Shown here piece by piece: positions 7,416 through 17,666 of a stretch of 64,000 nt of DNA. Source of the DNA: Candidatus Competibacteraceae bacterium (GTDB lineage Bacteria > Pseudomonadota > Gammaproteobacteria > Competibacterales > Competibacteraceae). The stretch is from positions 1,426,001 to 1,490,000 of the forward strand of contig JADJQQ010000001.1 of NCBI GenBank assembly GCA_016712625.1. The letters run 5' to 3'. The translations under genes and the position numbers were made by a program. The notes under the pieces are model-generated. The model made no database searches. It had not been told where the DNA came from and was given only the letters and a program-made list of their open reading frames with translations. Each line of letters opens with the position of its first letter. Positions within the stretch are counted from its first letter, which is position 1.

Positions 7416-10400
7416 ATGTCAGCGTGGGTCGAACATTCCCCTCCCTTGAATCCGTTACGGGTCGCGCTGCCGCCTGATAGCCGGGAGTCCTTGTCCTGGA
7501 GTCAGTTGCATGGCGCCAGTCCCGCTCTGGCGATTGCCGCCGCTGCTGCTCGCTATCGCGGTTTGGTGCTGGCGGTGGCGCCCGACAGCCAAACGGCGTT
7601 ACGGTTGGAAACGGAACTCCGGGTGTTTGGTGGCTCGGAGATCGATATTCTGGCGTTTCCAGACTGGGAGACGTTGCCCTACGATGTGTTTTCGCCGCAT
7701 CAGGACATCGTGTCGCAGCGGTTGGCGGCGCTGTATCGCTTGCCGCAGCGAAAGCGCGGCGTATTGGTCGTGCCAGTGGCGACCTTGATGCAACGGCTTG
7801 CGCCGCGCGACTATCTGGATCGTTATGCCTTGTTGCTCAAGGTGGGCGACCGCTTGGATTCCGAGGCGTTTCGGCGGCGGCTCGAAGTCGCCGGCTACAT
7901 CTGTATGTCGAAAGTCGGCGAGCATGGCGAATTTGCGGTGCGCGGCTCGATTCTCGATCTGTTTCCGATGGGCGCGGAACAGCCCTATCGCATCGAATTG
8001 TTCGACGATCAGGTGGAAAGCATCCGCAATTTCGATCCGGAAACCCAGCGGACGGTTACGAAAGTCGAACACATCGAACTGTTGCCGGCGCGGGAATTTC
8101 CGCTGGACAAGGAGGCCATCGCTCGCTTCCGGCAAGCGTGGCGCCGTCAGTTTGAAGGCGATCCGCAACGCAGCCTGATTTATTGCGAAGTGAGCGCCGG
8201 CAATGCCCCCGGCGGCGTCGAATATTACTTGCCTCTGTTTTTCGAACGACCGGCGACCTTATTCGATTACCTGCCCGCGGCGACCTTCGCCATCCGGCTG
8301 GAAGGCGTGGCGGCGGCAGTGACCGCGTTTCAGGAACAGCTGATGGATCGCTACGAACAGCATCGTTACGATGCCGAACGGCCGCTGTTACCGCCGCCGG
8401 CGCTGTTTTTGGAAGCGGCTCAGGTCGAACAAGCCTTGGGGCGTTATCTCCGGGTCGAATTGCGGCAAACGGCGGATGGCGGTATCAACTTTCCGACCGC
8501 GCCGCCGCCAGCCTTACCGCTCCAACCCCGTAGCGAGCGGCCCGCCGCGGCGTTAGAAGATTTTCTGGCCAGATTTTCAGGTCGGGTGTTGTTCGCCGCC
8601 GAGTCCGCCGGTCGCCGTGAAGTGCTGCTCGACACATTAAGGAATTACGGGCTGAAACCCAAGATTTGCGAGGGCTGGACCGAGTTTCTGGCGCGCGAGG
8701 ATTTGCGATTGGCGCTGACGGTCGCGCCACTGGAGCAGGGCTTGCTGTTGACCGAACCCGCGCTAGCCCTGATCTCCGAAGCCCAGCTGTACGGTGAACG
8801 AGCACGACAGACGCGGCGACGGGGGTCTCCGAATCGCGATCCCGATGCCATTATCCGCAACCTGAGCGATCTCAACTTGGGAGCGCCAGTAGTGCATGAG
8901 GCGCATGGCATCGGTCGCTACGCTGGGCTGGAGCGGCTGGAGGTGGCTGGTATCGACGGTGAATTCGTGGTGGTGGAATACGCCGACAGCAACCGGCTGT
9001 ACGTGCCGGTCGCATCGCTCCATCTGCTCAGCCGTTACACCGGCGCATCGCCGGAAAGCGCGCCTTTACATAAGCTGGGCAGCGGGCAATGGGAGAAAGT
9101 CCGGCGCAAGGCCGCCGAACAGGTCAGCGACGCGGCGGCTGAATTGCTCGATCTTTACGCCCGCCGCGAGGCCCGGCCCGGTCATGCCTTCGGTTTGAGC
9201 GAAGCCGATTATCTTGAGTTTGCCGCCGCGTTTCCATTTGAAGAAACGCCCGATCAGCAGACCACGATTGCCGCGGTGATTGCGGACATGCGGTCCAGCA
9301 AGCCGATGGATCGGGTGGTATGCGGCGATGTTGGTTTCGGCAAGACCGAAGTGGCGATGCGCGCCGCTTTCGTGGCGGTGCAGGATAGCCGGCAGGTGGC
9401 GGTGCTGACGCCCACCACGCTATTGGCCCAGCAGCACTATCAAAATTTTCTCGACCGCTTCGCGGACTGGCCCGTTCGGATCGAATTGCTATCCCGATTT
9501 CGTTCGGCCAAGCAGCAGGCCGAGACCCTCAAAGCGCTGGCCGAGGGGACGGTGGACATCCTGATCGGCACCCACAAGCTGTTGCAAGGAAGCGTCCATT
9601 TCAAGCGGCTGGGGTTGACCATCATCGACGAGGAGCACCGCTTTGGCGTCAAACACAAGGAACGGTTGAAAGCGTTGCGCACCGAGCTCGATGTGCTGAC
9701 GCTGACCGCCACGCCAATCCCGCGCACCTTGAACATGGCGATGGCTGGACTGCGCGAGCTGTCAATCATCGCCACGCCGCCGGTTGGGCGGCTGGCGGTC
9801 AAGACCTTCGTCGGCCAGTGGAACAAAGCTTTGATTCAGGAGGCTTGCCAGCGCGAATTGAAGCGCGGTGGGCAGATTTATTTTCTTCATAACGAGGTGG
9901 AAACGATCCAGCGGATGGCGGCGCAGGTCGCGGAGCTGGTTCCGGGGGCGCGGATCGGGGTGGCGCACGGTCAGATGCGCGAGCGAGAGCTAGAACAGGT
10001 CATGCTCGATTTCTACCATCGTCGCTGCAACCTGCTGCTCTGCACCACCATTATCGAATCCGGCATCGACGTGCCCAGCGCCAACACCATCATCATCAAC
10101 CGCGCCGATAAGCTGGGTCTGGCGCAATTACATCAACTACGGGGACGGGTCGGACGCTCGCACCATCGCGCTTATGCTTATCTGCTGGTGCCGCCGCGCA
10201 AAGTGATGACGGCCGATGCCATCAAGCGGATCGAAGCCATCGAATCTTTGGAGGATCTGGGCGCTGGGTTTATGCTGGCCAATCACGATCTGGAGATTCG
10301 CGGCGCGGGCGAATTGCTGGGCGAGGAGCAAAGCGGCCAGATTCACGAAGTCGGGTTTACTTTATACATGGATTTGCTGGAGCGGGCGGTGCAAGCGCTC

Positions 10401-10877
10401 AAGGCCGGAGACACGCCAGCGTTGGATCGACCGCTGGATCATGGCCCTGAAATCGACCTGCAAAGCCCGGCCCTGATTCCGGATGATTATCTCCCCGATG
10501 TCCACAGCCGCTTGATTCTGTACAAACGGATTGCCAGCGCGCGCGACGACGACGAGTTACGCGACTTGCAGGTCGAAATGATCGACCGTTTCGGTTTGTT
10601 GCCGGAGCCGGTTAAAAACCTGTTCCGCGTTACCGGGTTGAAGCTGCGCGCCACCCCGGTTGGCGTCAAGAAAATCGAAGCGGGCCCCAAGGGCGGCCGG
10701 ATCGTGTTCGGGCCAGAACCGAAGATAGACCCCGCCAAGCTGGTGCGCTTGATCCAGCAACAGCACTGGATTTACAAGTTGGATGGTAAGGATAAGTTAC
10801 GTTTTATCAAGGAACTGGCTGATGCCGAACAGCGCGCGGCGGCGGTGCTGGAATTGCTGGCGATGCTGGCCGCCTAA
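7416..10877 (+). CDS. mfd: Transcription-repair coupling factor
   Basis: Mfd removes RNA polymerase stalled at DNA lesions and recruits UvrA. The 1153-residue protein has full family length. The N-terminal third is the UvrB-like module. A CarD-like polymerase-interaction domain follows (VHEAHGIGRYAGLE, about 495-560). The RecG-like translocase comes next, with Walker A GDVGFGKTE, DEEHRFG box, TATPIPRTLNMA and the motif VI GRVGRS. The C-terminal TRCF domain ends in LLAMLAA. No frameshift is visible. The gene appears monocistronic, with a 32-base gap to the next gene. Confidence 0.97.
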   Translation: MSAWVEHSPPLNPLRVALPPDSRESLSWSQLHGASPALAIAAAAARYRGLVLAVAPDSQTALRLETELRVFGGSEIDILAFPDWETLPYDVFSPHQDIVSQRLAALYRLPQRKRGVLVVPVATLMQRLAPRDYLDRYALLLKVGDRLDSEAFRRRLEVAGYICMSKVGEHGEFAVRGSILDLFPMGAEQPYRIELFDDQVESIRNFDPETQRTVTKVEHIELLPAREFPLDKEAIARFRQAWRRQFEGDPQRSLIYCEVSAGNAPGGVEYYLPLFFERPATLFDYLPAATFAIRLEGVAAAVTAFQEQLMDRYEQHRYDAERPLLPPPALFLEAAQVEQALGRYLRVELRQTADGGINFPTAPPPALPLQPRSERPAAALEDFLARFSGRVLFAAESAGRREVLLDTLRNYGLKPKICEGWTEFLAREDLRLALTVAPLEQGLLLTEPALALISEAQLYGERARQTRRRGSPNRDPDAIIRNLSDLNLGAPVVHEAHGIGRYAGLERLEVAGIDGEFVVVEYADSNRLYVPVASLHLLSRYTGASPESAPLHKLGSGQWEKVRRKAAEQVSDAAAELLDLYARREARPGHAFGLSEADYLEFAAAFPFEETPDQQTTIAAVIADMRSSKPMDRVVCGDVGFGKTEVAMRAAFVAVQDSRQVAVLTPTTLLAQQHYQNFLDRFADWPVRIELLSRFRSAKQQAETLKALAEGTVDILIGTHKLLQGSVHFKRLGLTIIDEEHRFGVKHKERLKALRTELDVLTLTATPIPRTLNMAMAGLRELSIIATPPVGRLAVKTFVGQWNKALIQEACQRELKRGGQIYFLHNEVETIQRMAAQVAELVPGARIGVAHGQMRERELEQVMLDFYHRRCNLLLCTTIIESGIDVPSANTIIINRADKLGLAQLHQLRGRVGRSHHRAYAYLLVPPRKVMTADAIKRIEAIESLEDLGAGFMLANHDLEIRGAGELLGEEQSGQIHEVGFTLYMDLLERAVQALKAGDTPALDRPLDHGPEIDLQSPALIPDDYLPDVHSRLILYKRIASARDDDELRDLQVEMIDRFGLLPEPVKNLFRVTGLKLRATPVGVKKIEAGPKGGRIVFGPEPKIDPAKLVRLIQQQHWIYKLDGKDKLRFIKELADAEQRAAAVLELLAMLAA

Positions 10878-10909
10878 GCGAACTTAACCATAGAATCACT
10901 GGAGTAGCG

Positions 10910-11551
10910 ATGACCAATTATATTGATATCTCGCTCGCCGTATCCGCGGATCTCCCGCACTGGCCTGGCAGTGTAGCGCCGAGCATAACCCGTTGGCGCG
11001 ATATGGATCGGGGCGATCCCGTCAATGATTGCATCTTGACTTGTGATGTGCATACCGGCACTCATGTCGATGCGCCCGTACATTTTTTAGCCGATGGCGC
11101 GGATGTCACGCGCCTGCCGCTTGAGGTGTTGATTGGCCCGGCGGTGGTGGTGGACCTGCCGAGCGTGCAAACGGTGACGGCGGAGGTGTTGGAGGCGCTC
11201 AATTTGCCGGCCGACACCCAACGTTTGTTACTGCGCACGCGCAATTCCGAAGGCTGGAAGCGGGGGGAGAGTGCGTTTCAACCTGATTTTGTCGCGCTGA
11301 CTGTCGAAGCCGCGCGTTGGGTCGTGGCGCGTGGCATTCGTTTAATCGGGGTCGATTACCTGTCGGTGCAATGTTTTTGTGGCGACGCCCAAACGCATAT
11401 CGTGCTGTTGGAAACCGAGGTCGTGATCGTCGAAGGTTTGAATCTAAGCGATGTTGCGCCGGGAAGCTACGAATTGATCTGTTTGCCCCTCAAGCTGGCT
11501 GGAGCCGATGGCGCGCCGGCGCGGGCGGTGCTCCGAACCTTGCCGGTCTGA
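10910..11551 (+). CDS. Cyclase-family protein (kynurenine formamidase-like)
   Basis: The 213-residue protein belongs to the cyclase/KynB fold family. The metal-binding signature HTGTHVDAPVHF (His, Asp and His ligands) is intact. The opening IDISLAVSADLPHWPG and LIGVDYLSV are also typical. KynB hydrolyses N-formylkynurenine, but no other kynurenine-pathway gene is nearby and many relatives act on other amides or cyclic substrates, so kynB itself is not claimed. The ATG follows GGAG by five bases. The YchJ-like gene follows after a 19-base gap. Confidence 0.82.
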   Translation: MTNYIDISLAVSADLPHWPGSVAPSITRWRDMDRGDPVNDCILTCDVHTGTHVDAPVHFLADGADVTRLPLEVLIGPAVVVDLPSVQTVTAEVLEALNLPADTQRLLLRTRNSEGWKRGESAFQPDFVALTVEAARWVVARGIRLIGVDYLSVQCFCGDAQTHIVLLETEVVIVEGLNLSDVAPGSYELICLPLKLAGADGAPARAVLRTLPV

Positions 11552-11570
11552 TGGCGATCCGAGCCGGATT

Positions 11571-11972
11571 GTGGCGCTAACAGCTCCAATCAGCGCGAGT
11601 CTCTGTCCCTGCGGTACCGGCACGTCTTATGCGGACTGTTGCGGGCCCTATCTTGATGGTGGCCAGCGCCCGACCACGGCCGAAGCGCTGATGCGTTCCC
11701 GCTATTGCGGTTATGTTCTGGCCAGAAAAGATTATCTATTGAATACCTGGCACCCATCCAGCCGTCCGGCAACCCTCGATCTGGACGAGGCGGATCCAAC
11801 GCGCTGGCTAGGCTTGAAAATCATCCGCAAGGAAGCGGGCGACTCCAAGGATAAGGTCGGGGTAGTGGAGTTCGTGGCGCGTTACAAAAGTGGCGGCAAG
11901 GCGCGCCGGCTGCATGAGACGAGTCGGTTCGTGCGGGAAGATGGACACTGGTTCTATTTGAGGGGTATTTGA
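11571..11972 (+). CDS. YchJ/UPF0225-type protein with SEC-C metal-binding motif
   Basis: Starting at a GTG, the product has 133 residues. The N-terminal SEC-C motif CPCGTGTSYADCCGP (Cys12, 14, 23, 24) is a small zinc-binding module also found at the SecA C-terminus. The rest matches the YchJ fold (EALMRSRYCGYVL...YLLNTWH...RWLGLKI, then VEFVARYK...HETSRF), an NTF2-like domain. Its function is unknown. The open frame extends upstream into the cyclase gene, but that part is Arg-rich overlap with no family match, so the GTG after the cyclase stop is preferred. Confidence 0.8.
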   Translation: MALTAPISASLCPCGTGTSYADCCGPYLDGGQRPTTAEALMRSRYCGYVLARKDYLLNTWHPSSRPATLDLDEADPTRWLGLKIIRKEAGDSKDKVGVVEFVARYKSGGKARRLHETSRFVREDGHWFYLRGI

Positions 11973-12039
11973 ATTTTTGAGCCTGGTCGCCGGTCTGACT
12001 CAGGCGTGCATACATTCAAACATTTCAAACCCAGAAGCG

Positions 12040-13026
12040 ATGTTGAACTCCCATTTTAGATTGATTGGAAATTCGCAGTGGTTTCTGCTCCTGGCGGCTA
12101 GCGGCCTGATGGCGCTGGTGCTTGGAGCCGATTTACCGTCATGGCCAAAGATTTTTGGTGTCTTGAACAACGCTGCGCATGCGCCGGTATTTGGGGTGTT
12201 AGCACTGATCGTGTTGCGTCTGCTGAGCGCGCGCCGATGGTTGGTTGCCGCGCGATCCACCGATTACGGAATCGCATTCCTCATTACGGTGGGTGTGGGA
12301 GGCGCGGTTGAATTTGTCCAATCGTTCATTGGCCGAGATGCGTCATGGGGAGATTTGGGTACGGATGCGCTCGGTGCGGGGTGCGCGCTGGGCTTGGCCG
12401 CCGCCTTCGATTGGCGGGTATGGCGAGTGAAAACCCGCTCCACTGGCCGGGTTTTGATGGCGGCGGCGGGACTATTGTGTGGTCTTTGGGCATTGTACCC
12501 CGTGGGTGAGGCGACCGTCGCCTACGTCGACCGGGCCGCGAAATTTCCAGTATTGGCGCAATTCGCGTCGCCGTTCGACCTGTATTTTCTCAGCAGTAGG
12601 ACAGCGCACTTGTCGCTGGAGCCGCTCCCTTACTCGTGGTCACAGCCCGATGATCGTGAGAGCATGCGGATCGATTTCGCCGCCGACCTGTGGCCCGGCG
12701 TGAGTCATGATGAACCCCCAGCGGATTGGCGGGGTTTTTCCACCCTGGCGCTTGATCTTACCAATCCCCAAGAAACGCCTTTGAGTTTGACGGTACGGGT
12801 CCACGATGTGGATTACGTTCATCGCTATGAAGATCGTTTCAACCGGTCTTTTCGATTGGCGCCCTTAAGTCGTGGAGTGATCCGAATTCCCGTGCGCGAT
12901 ATCGCGCATGGCCCCATTGGCAGAGAGTTGGATCTGGCGCGAATTGCCGGGCTGGCCGTGTTCGAAAATTCCAGAAAGGATCTTGTTGGCCGGTATTTCT
13001 ACCTGACACGCATCTGGCTGGAATAA
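12040..13026 (+). CDS. VanZ-like membrane protein with C-terminal soluble domain
   Basis: From the ATG at 12040 the protein has 328 residues. The first half has about five hydrophobic segments with the VanZ-type features NNAAHAPVFGVLAL, VEFVQSFIGRDASWGDLGTDALG. The second half (about 190-328) is a soluble domain, WRGFSTLALDL...LTVRVHD, resembling the beta-sandwich of galactose-binding or CIA30-type modules. VanZ relatives include a teicoplanin-resistance protein, but most members in Gram-negatives are of unknown role. An upstream in-frame TTG at 11977 has no ribosome site. It is convergent with the RND transporter gene. Confidence 0.75.
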   Translation: MLNSHFRLIGNSQWFLLLAASGLMALVLGADLPSWPKIFGVLNNAAHAPVFGVLALIVLRLLSARRWLVAARSTDYGIAFLITVGVGGAVEFVQSFIGRDASWGDLGTDALGAGCALGLAAAFDWRVWRVKTRSTGRVLMAAAGLLCGLWALYPVGEATVAYVDRAAKFPVLAQFASPFDLYFLSSRTAHLSLEPLPYSWSQPDDRESMRIDFAADLWPGVSHDEPPADWRGFSTLALDLTNPQETPLSLTVRVHDVDYVHRYEDRFNRSFRLAPLSRGVIRIPVRDIAHGPIGRELDLARIAGLAVFENSRKDLVGRYFYLTRIWLE

Positions 13027-13058
13027 CGGCGCGGCAACTCTGCAAACGCAAAGGGCGG

Positions 13059-16000
13059 CTACGATCTCTCTCGCAGCTCAATCATCGCACTGCCCTCGCT
13101 TGGGGCAGGCGATGTTGCGCCGTGCAACTGCGCCGTCAGCCGCTCCTGAACGGCGTTGACCGGTCGGGTGAATCGCGCCAGCAGGTCGTATAGCACCGGA
13201 GTCAGGAACAAAGTCAGCACGGTTGAGAGCAATAAGCCGCCGATCACCACCACGCCGATGGCGATTCGGCTTTCAGCGCCGGCCCCAACCGCCGCCGCCA
13301 GCGGTACCGCGCCCAGCACGGTGCACAGCACCGTCATCAAAATCGGCCGCAAGCGCTGGGTCGCGCCGGCCAGCACGGCTTCGCGCACGCTCAACCCTTC
13401 GGCCCGCATCTGGTTGGCGAACTCGACAATCAAGATCCCATTCTTGGCCATCAGCCCAATCAGCAGCACGCAGCCGATCTGGCTATAGATATTGAGCGAC
13501 TGGCCGGTGAGCAGCAGCGCTAGCAGCGCGCCGGTCACCCCGACCGGCACGGTCAACAGAATGATGAACGGATGGATGAAGCTCTCAAACTGGGCCGCCA
13601 GCACCAGAAATACGATCAGTAGCGCAAAGCCGAAGGTGAAATACAAGCTGCCGGAGGTATCCAGAAACAGTTCGGCGGCCCCGGTAAAGGAGGTGCGCGC
13701 CTCGATCGGTAATTCGTCGGCGGCAATTAGCTGAAGATCAGTCACGGCCCGACCAAGGTCGTAATCGCCGACCAACACGGCTTGGATGGTCACCGACGGC
13801 AACCGGTCGAAGCGATGCAACGCCAGCGGCGAGGATTCCTCGTTGAGGGTGACGACCGCGCTCAACGGCGCCAGTTGGCTGCTTTTATCGCCGCGCACGA
13901 AAATGCCGTTAATATCTTGTGGTTGGCGCCGGTTGTCGGCTTGGGCCTGCACCATGACGGAGTATTCCCGCCCTCGGTCGATATAGGTGGTGACCTCGCG
14001 CGAGGCCAGCAGCGTTTGCAGGGTGGCGGCGATCCGTTCGATCGGGATGCCCAGTTCATCGGCCAGCGGGCGGTTGATTTCAACCCGTAAGGTCGGTTGG
14101 TTGGATTCGTAATCGCTGTCGATGGCCGTCAGTCCCGGATTGTTTCTGGCGCGGGCTTGAATCGCCTCGCTCCAGGCCACGACCGTGGCGTAATCCGGGC
14201 CGCCGATCACAAATTGCACCGTCTGCGAGCTGGCGTTGCGGCCCAGGCTAGAGCGGCCGCTGGGCGTCGCGCGCAAATCGGGAATTTCGTTCAACAGGCG
14301 GCGGGTCTCGGCGATAATCGCCTGCTGGCCGCGCGGGCGCTGGCTCCAATCGCTCAGACCAACCACCACAAAAGCACGATTGCGGTTGCCGCCCTGGCCC
14401 GCGATGGCCAGCACCCGCTGGGCTTCGTTGCGGTCGAGCAGCGGTTGCAAGACTTGCTCGATCTTGCGCACGCCGGCGTCGGTGAAGGCTAAAGTGGCGC
14501 CTTCCGGCGCGCGAGCCGAAATGAAGAACACGCCCCGATCTTCGGTGGGGGCCAGCTCTTGCGGCAAGGCGCGATACAGCAGCACGGCCGCGCCGGTCAG
14601 CACGGTGGCGATAGCCAGCACCACCAGCGGCATGGCCAGCGCGCCGGCCAGCGCGGCCCGATAGCCGCGCTCCAGCCTTACGAAGCTTTGCTCCGCCAGC
14701 CGCATGAAACGGTTGGGCGCGCCGCCGCGGCCCAGCAGTTGCGAGCACATCATCGGCGTCAGCGACAGCGCCACCACGGTGGAAAGCGTGACCGCCGCCG
14801 CCAGCACCAATCCGAATTCCCGGAACAATTTGCCGATTTCGCCGCCGAGCATCGAGAGCGGCACGTAAACCGCAATCAGCACCGCACTGGTGGCCAGCAC
14901 GGCGAAAGTAACCTGGCGGGTGCCGTGATAAGCGGCGACCAGCGGCGATTCGCCATGATCCACCCGCCGCTGGGCGTTCTCCAGCACCACGATGGCGTCA
15001 TCCACCACCAGGCCAATGGCCAGAATTAGCGCCAACAGCGTCAGTAAATTGATAGAAAAACCCAAACCGGCCAGCAACATGAACGAACCGATGATCGACA
15101 CCGGAATGGCGACCGTGGGAATCAGCGTTGCTCGCAAGGAATAAAGAAACGCGAAAATAACCAGCACCACCACGCCGACCGCCAGCAATAGCGTTAGCAC
15201 CACTTCGTCAATGCTGGCCTGAATGAACAGCGCATCGTCAGTCGCGACATTGATTTGCACGCTCTCCGGCAACTGAGGGCGCAAGCGCTCCAGTTCCGCC
15301 CGTACCCCGGTCGATACCGCCAGGGTATTGGCCTTGGATTGACGTAACACGCCCAGGGTGACCGAATTGCGGCCGTTGGCGCGGACCAGCGAGCTGTCGT
15401 CCTCCACCCCCGGCTCGACGCGGGCCACTTCGAATAAGCGGATCGGATAGCCATCGCGCTGGGTAACGGCGAGCTGACGAAATTCTTCGGCCGTCTTCAG
15501 CCGGCTATTGATGCGCACCGTCAGTTGCCGGTTTTGGGATTCCAGGGTGCCGGAGGGCAATTCGACATTGGCTTGGCGCAGAGCGGTTTCGACATCGGTC
15601 GTGGTGAGACCGCGCGCCGCCAGCGCTTCATTGTCTAGCCAAACACGGATGGCGTAGCGCCGCGCGCCGTTGATGGTCACCTCGCCGACTCCGCTGACCG
15701 TGGCCAACCGATCCACCACGGCCCGTTCGGCCAAATCGGTCAGGTCTTCAACAGAGAGTCGATCACTGGTCAGACCCAGGCGCAATACCGGCTGGCTGTT
15801 GCTGTCGGCCTTGACCACGCGCGGTTCATCGGCTTCCTCCGGCAAGCGGTTGGCCACCGAACCGATGGCGTCGCGCACGTCGGCGGCGGCGCTATCGATG
15901 TCACGGTCGGTGGTGAAGCTGATGCGAGTCTGGCCGCTACCTTCGCGAGAGGTGGATTCAATTCGGTCAACTCCGTCAATCCGCGCCACCGCGCTTTCAA

Positions 16001-16199
16001 TCACTTCGGTGATTTCGGTATCGATGATGGCGGGGGCCGCACCGGTGTAGCGGGTGGTGACGGTTACCACCGAGGCGTCGATGTCCGGCAGTTCACGAAC
16101 CGGTAAGTCGCGTAGCGCCATCAGCCCGCCGACCACAATCAGCAGGCTGACGACGACGGCGAACACCGGCCGCTTGATGAACAGATCGGACAGAAACAT
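13059..16199 (-). CDS. RND efflux transporter, inner-membrane subunit (HAE1/AcrB-type)
   Basis: A 1046-residue proton-driven multidrug exporter subunit of full family length. It opens with the RND start FLSDLFIKRPVFA, has the periplasmic porter loops, and the proton-relay pair in GLVVDDAIVVLEN in TM4. The second repeat ends with the usual TM7-12 block including LLIGLMAKNGILIVEFANQ. It lies 219 bases downstream of its adaptor gene on the same strand. No outer-membrane factor gene is present, so it must borrow a TolC-like channel encoded elsewhere. Substrates cannot be read from sequence. Confidence 0.95.
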   Translation of the reverse strand: MFLSDLFIKRPVFAVVVSLLIVVGGLMALRDLPVRELPDIDASVVTVTTRYTGAAPAIIDTEITEVIESAVARIDGVDRIESTSREGSGQTRISFTTDRDIDSAAADVRDAIGSVANRLPEEADEPRVVKADSNSQPVLRLGLTSDRLSVEDLTDLAERAVVDRLATVSGVGEVTINGARRYAIRVWLDNEALAARGLTTTDVETALRQANVELPSGTLESQNRQLTVRINSRLKTAEEFRQLAVTQRDGYPIRLFEVARVEPGVEDDSSLVRANGRNSVTLGVLRQSKANTLAVSTGVRAELERLRPQLPESVQINVATDDALFIQASIDEVVLTLLLAVGVVVLVIFAFLYSLRATLIPTVAIPVSIIGSFMLLAGLGFSINLLTLLALILAIGLVVDDAIVVLENAQRRVDHGESPLVAAYHGTRQVTFAVLATSAVLIAVYVPLSMLGGEIGKLFREFGLVLAAAVTLSTVVALSLTPMMCSQLLGRGGAPNRFMRLAEQSFVRLERGYRAALAGALAMPLVVLAIATVLTGAAVLLYRALPQELAPTEDRGVFFISARAPEGATLAFTDAGVRKIEQVLQPLLDRNEAQRVLAIAGQGGNRNRAFVVVGLSDWSQRPRGQQAIIAETRRLLNEIPDLRATPSGRSSLGRNASSQTVQFVIGGPDYATVVAWSEAIQARARNNPGLTAIDSDYESNQPTLRVEINRPLADELGIPIERIAATLQTLLASREVTTYIDRGREYSVMVQAQADNRRQPQDINGIFVRGDKSSQLAPLSAVVTLNEESSPLALHRFDRLPSVTIQAVLVGDYDLGRAVTDLQLIAADELPIEARTSFTGAAELFLDTSGSLYFTFGFALLIVFLVLAAQFESFIHPFIILLTVPVGVTGALLALLLTGQSLNIYSQIGCVLLIGLMAKNGILIVEFANQMRAEGLSVREAVLAGATQRLRPILMTVLCTVLGAVPLAAAVGAGAESRIAIGVVVIGGLLLSTVLTLFLTPVLYDLLARFTRPVNAVQERLTAQLHGATSPAPSEGSAMIELRERS

Positions 16200-16418
16200 G
16201 CCGCCGCTCTCGATTCTTTGAGCGCTATAGGGCGGTTACCAGCGCCGGCCGGTATCTAATAGCACCGGGCCGCGCCGACCTGCGGTCATGGTGCTTTGGG
16301 TATCCGAAATCAGCGCGCCGGCGACGATTGGTTTTTTTGTTGTTCATGAAGGTCTCCAGGACATTGCTTTTTACCATTGGCCAATGGATCGGGCACGAAT
16401 TGTGGCGGGTCTGGTGTT

Positions 16419-17528
16419 TCAGGAGGGCTGTCGGCGGTTGCCATTACCCAATCCTGATCCGGGCGTCTGTTCCTTGGCTGCTCGCACGGGCGCTTTGTCG
16501 CGCAATGATTGCTGGCCCTTGATCACAATTTCCATCTCCGGCTTCAAGCCGCTTCGCACTTCCACCGTGGCGTCGCGGCGCTGACCGACGGTGATTGGCG
16601 TGCGGATCGCGGCGCCCCCCGCCACCACGTAGACATAACTTTCCGCGCCTTCGCGGATGACTGCTTCTTCGGGGGCCAGTACCGCGTTGCGGCGCTCGGC
16701 CACCACCAGCGAGACCGACATGAACAGCCCTTCCGGCAGCACCGCGTCGGGATTGGGCAATTCAGCCCGCACGCGGAAGGCGCGGGTGGTCGCCTCGATT
16801 CGCGTATCGACCTCGCGCACCACGCCGCTGAACTTGCGCTGTGGAAAAGCCGTGCTGGCGGCGCTGATACTCTGGCCAATTTTGACCGCGCTGAAATAGC
16901 GCTCGGGAATCTTGAACTCCAGCTCAACGGTATTGAGGTCGTCGAGGGTGGTCAGCACCGTGCCAGAATCGACATAAGCGCCAAGATCGATGTTGCGTAG
17001 CCCGACCACGCCGCTGAACGGGGCGCGGAGGGTCCGTTTGTCGCGCTGGCTGCGCACGGCTTCCAATCGGGCCTCGGCCATGCCGAGCTTACCGCGCAAC
17101 TCGTCCACATCGGCCTCCGATAGCAGCTTGCGGGCGCGCAAGGATTCGGCCCGCGTCATCTGGGCGCGGAGATTAACCAGCTCGCTTTCCGTTTCGCGCA
17201 CGGCCGCCCGCTCGCTGGCGCTATCGATTTCGACCAGCACCGCGCCAGCTGAAACCCGCTGTCCCGCTTCAAAGGCGACGCGAGTGACCAGGCCCGATGC
17301 GGTAGGAACGATGTTGATCGACTTGGCGGCGCGGGTTGTCCCGACCGCCGTTACCGTTTCCTCGACCGCGCCGAGTCGGGTCAGACCGGTTTCGACCACG
17401 GTGGCGCTACGCGGGGGCGACGGTTGGGCGGAAGCATCGCTTTGCTTGCCATCGGCAACCCAATACCAACCTACCGTCGCCAGCATGACCAGTAAGGCGG
17501 CAATACCGAATTGCGTGAATAGGCGCAT
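16419..17528 (-). CDS. RND efflux periplasmic adaptor (membrane fusion protein)
   Basis: The 369-residue protein has an N-terminal membrane anchor (about 6-24), then the MFP layout: beta-barrel and lipoyl half-motifs (SGLVTRVAFEAGQRV and APFSGVVGLRNIDLGAYV), an alpha-helical hairpin between them (about 105-165), and a C-terminal barrel. It links the inner-membrane RND pump to an outer-membrane channel. It is the first gene of the pump operon, and divergent from the dioxygenase gene with a 138-base shared promoter region. It has no clear lipobox, so anchoring is by the N-terminal helix. Confidence 0.93.
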   Translation of the reverse strand: MRLFTQFGIAALLVMLATVGWYWVADGKQSDASAQPSPPRSATVVETGLTRLGAVEETVTAVGTTRAAKSINIVPTASGLVTRVAFEAGQRVSAGAVLVEIDSASERAAVRETESELVNLRAQMTRAESLRARKLLSEADVDELRGKLGMAEARLEAVRSQRDKRTLRAPFSGVVGLRNIDLGAYVDSGTVLTTLDDLNTVELEFKIPERYFSAVKIGQSISAASTAFPQRKFSGVVREVDTRIEATTRAFRVRAELPNPDAVLPEGLFMSVSLVVAERRNAVLAPEEAVIREGAESYVYVVAGGAAIRTPITVGQRRDATVEVRSGLKPEMEIVIKGQQSLRDKAPVRAAKEQTPGSGLGNGNRRQPS

Positions 17529-17666
17529 GAATTGAAATTCTTAACCAGAGCGGGAGTCGAAAGAAGATTAGGCTGAGAAATTAGACTACTTTCCAATAGA
17601 CCTTGTGGCTAGAGAAAAGTTACTGCTAAGTGATTTCGGCTCATTTCAACCGGAGGAGCGTCAGCA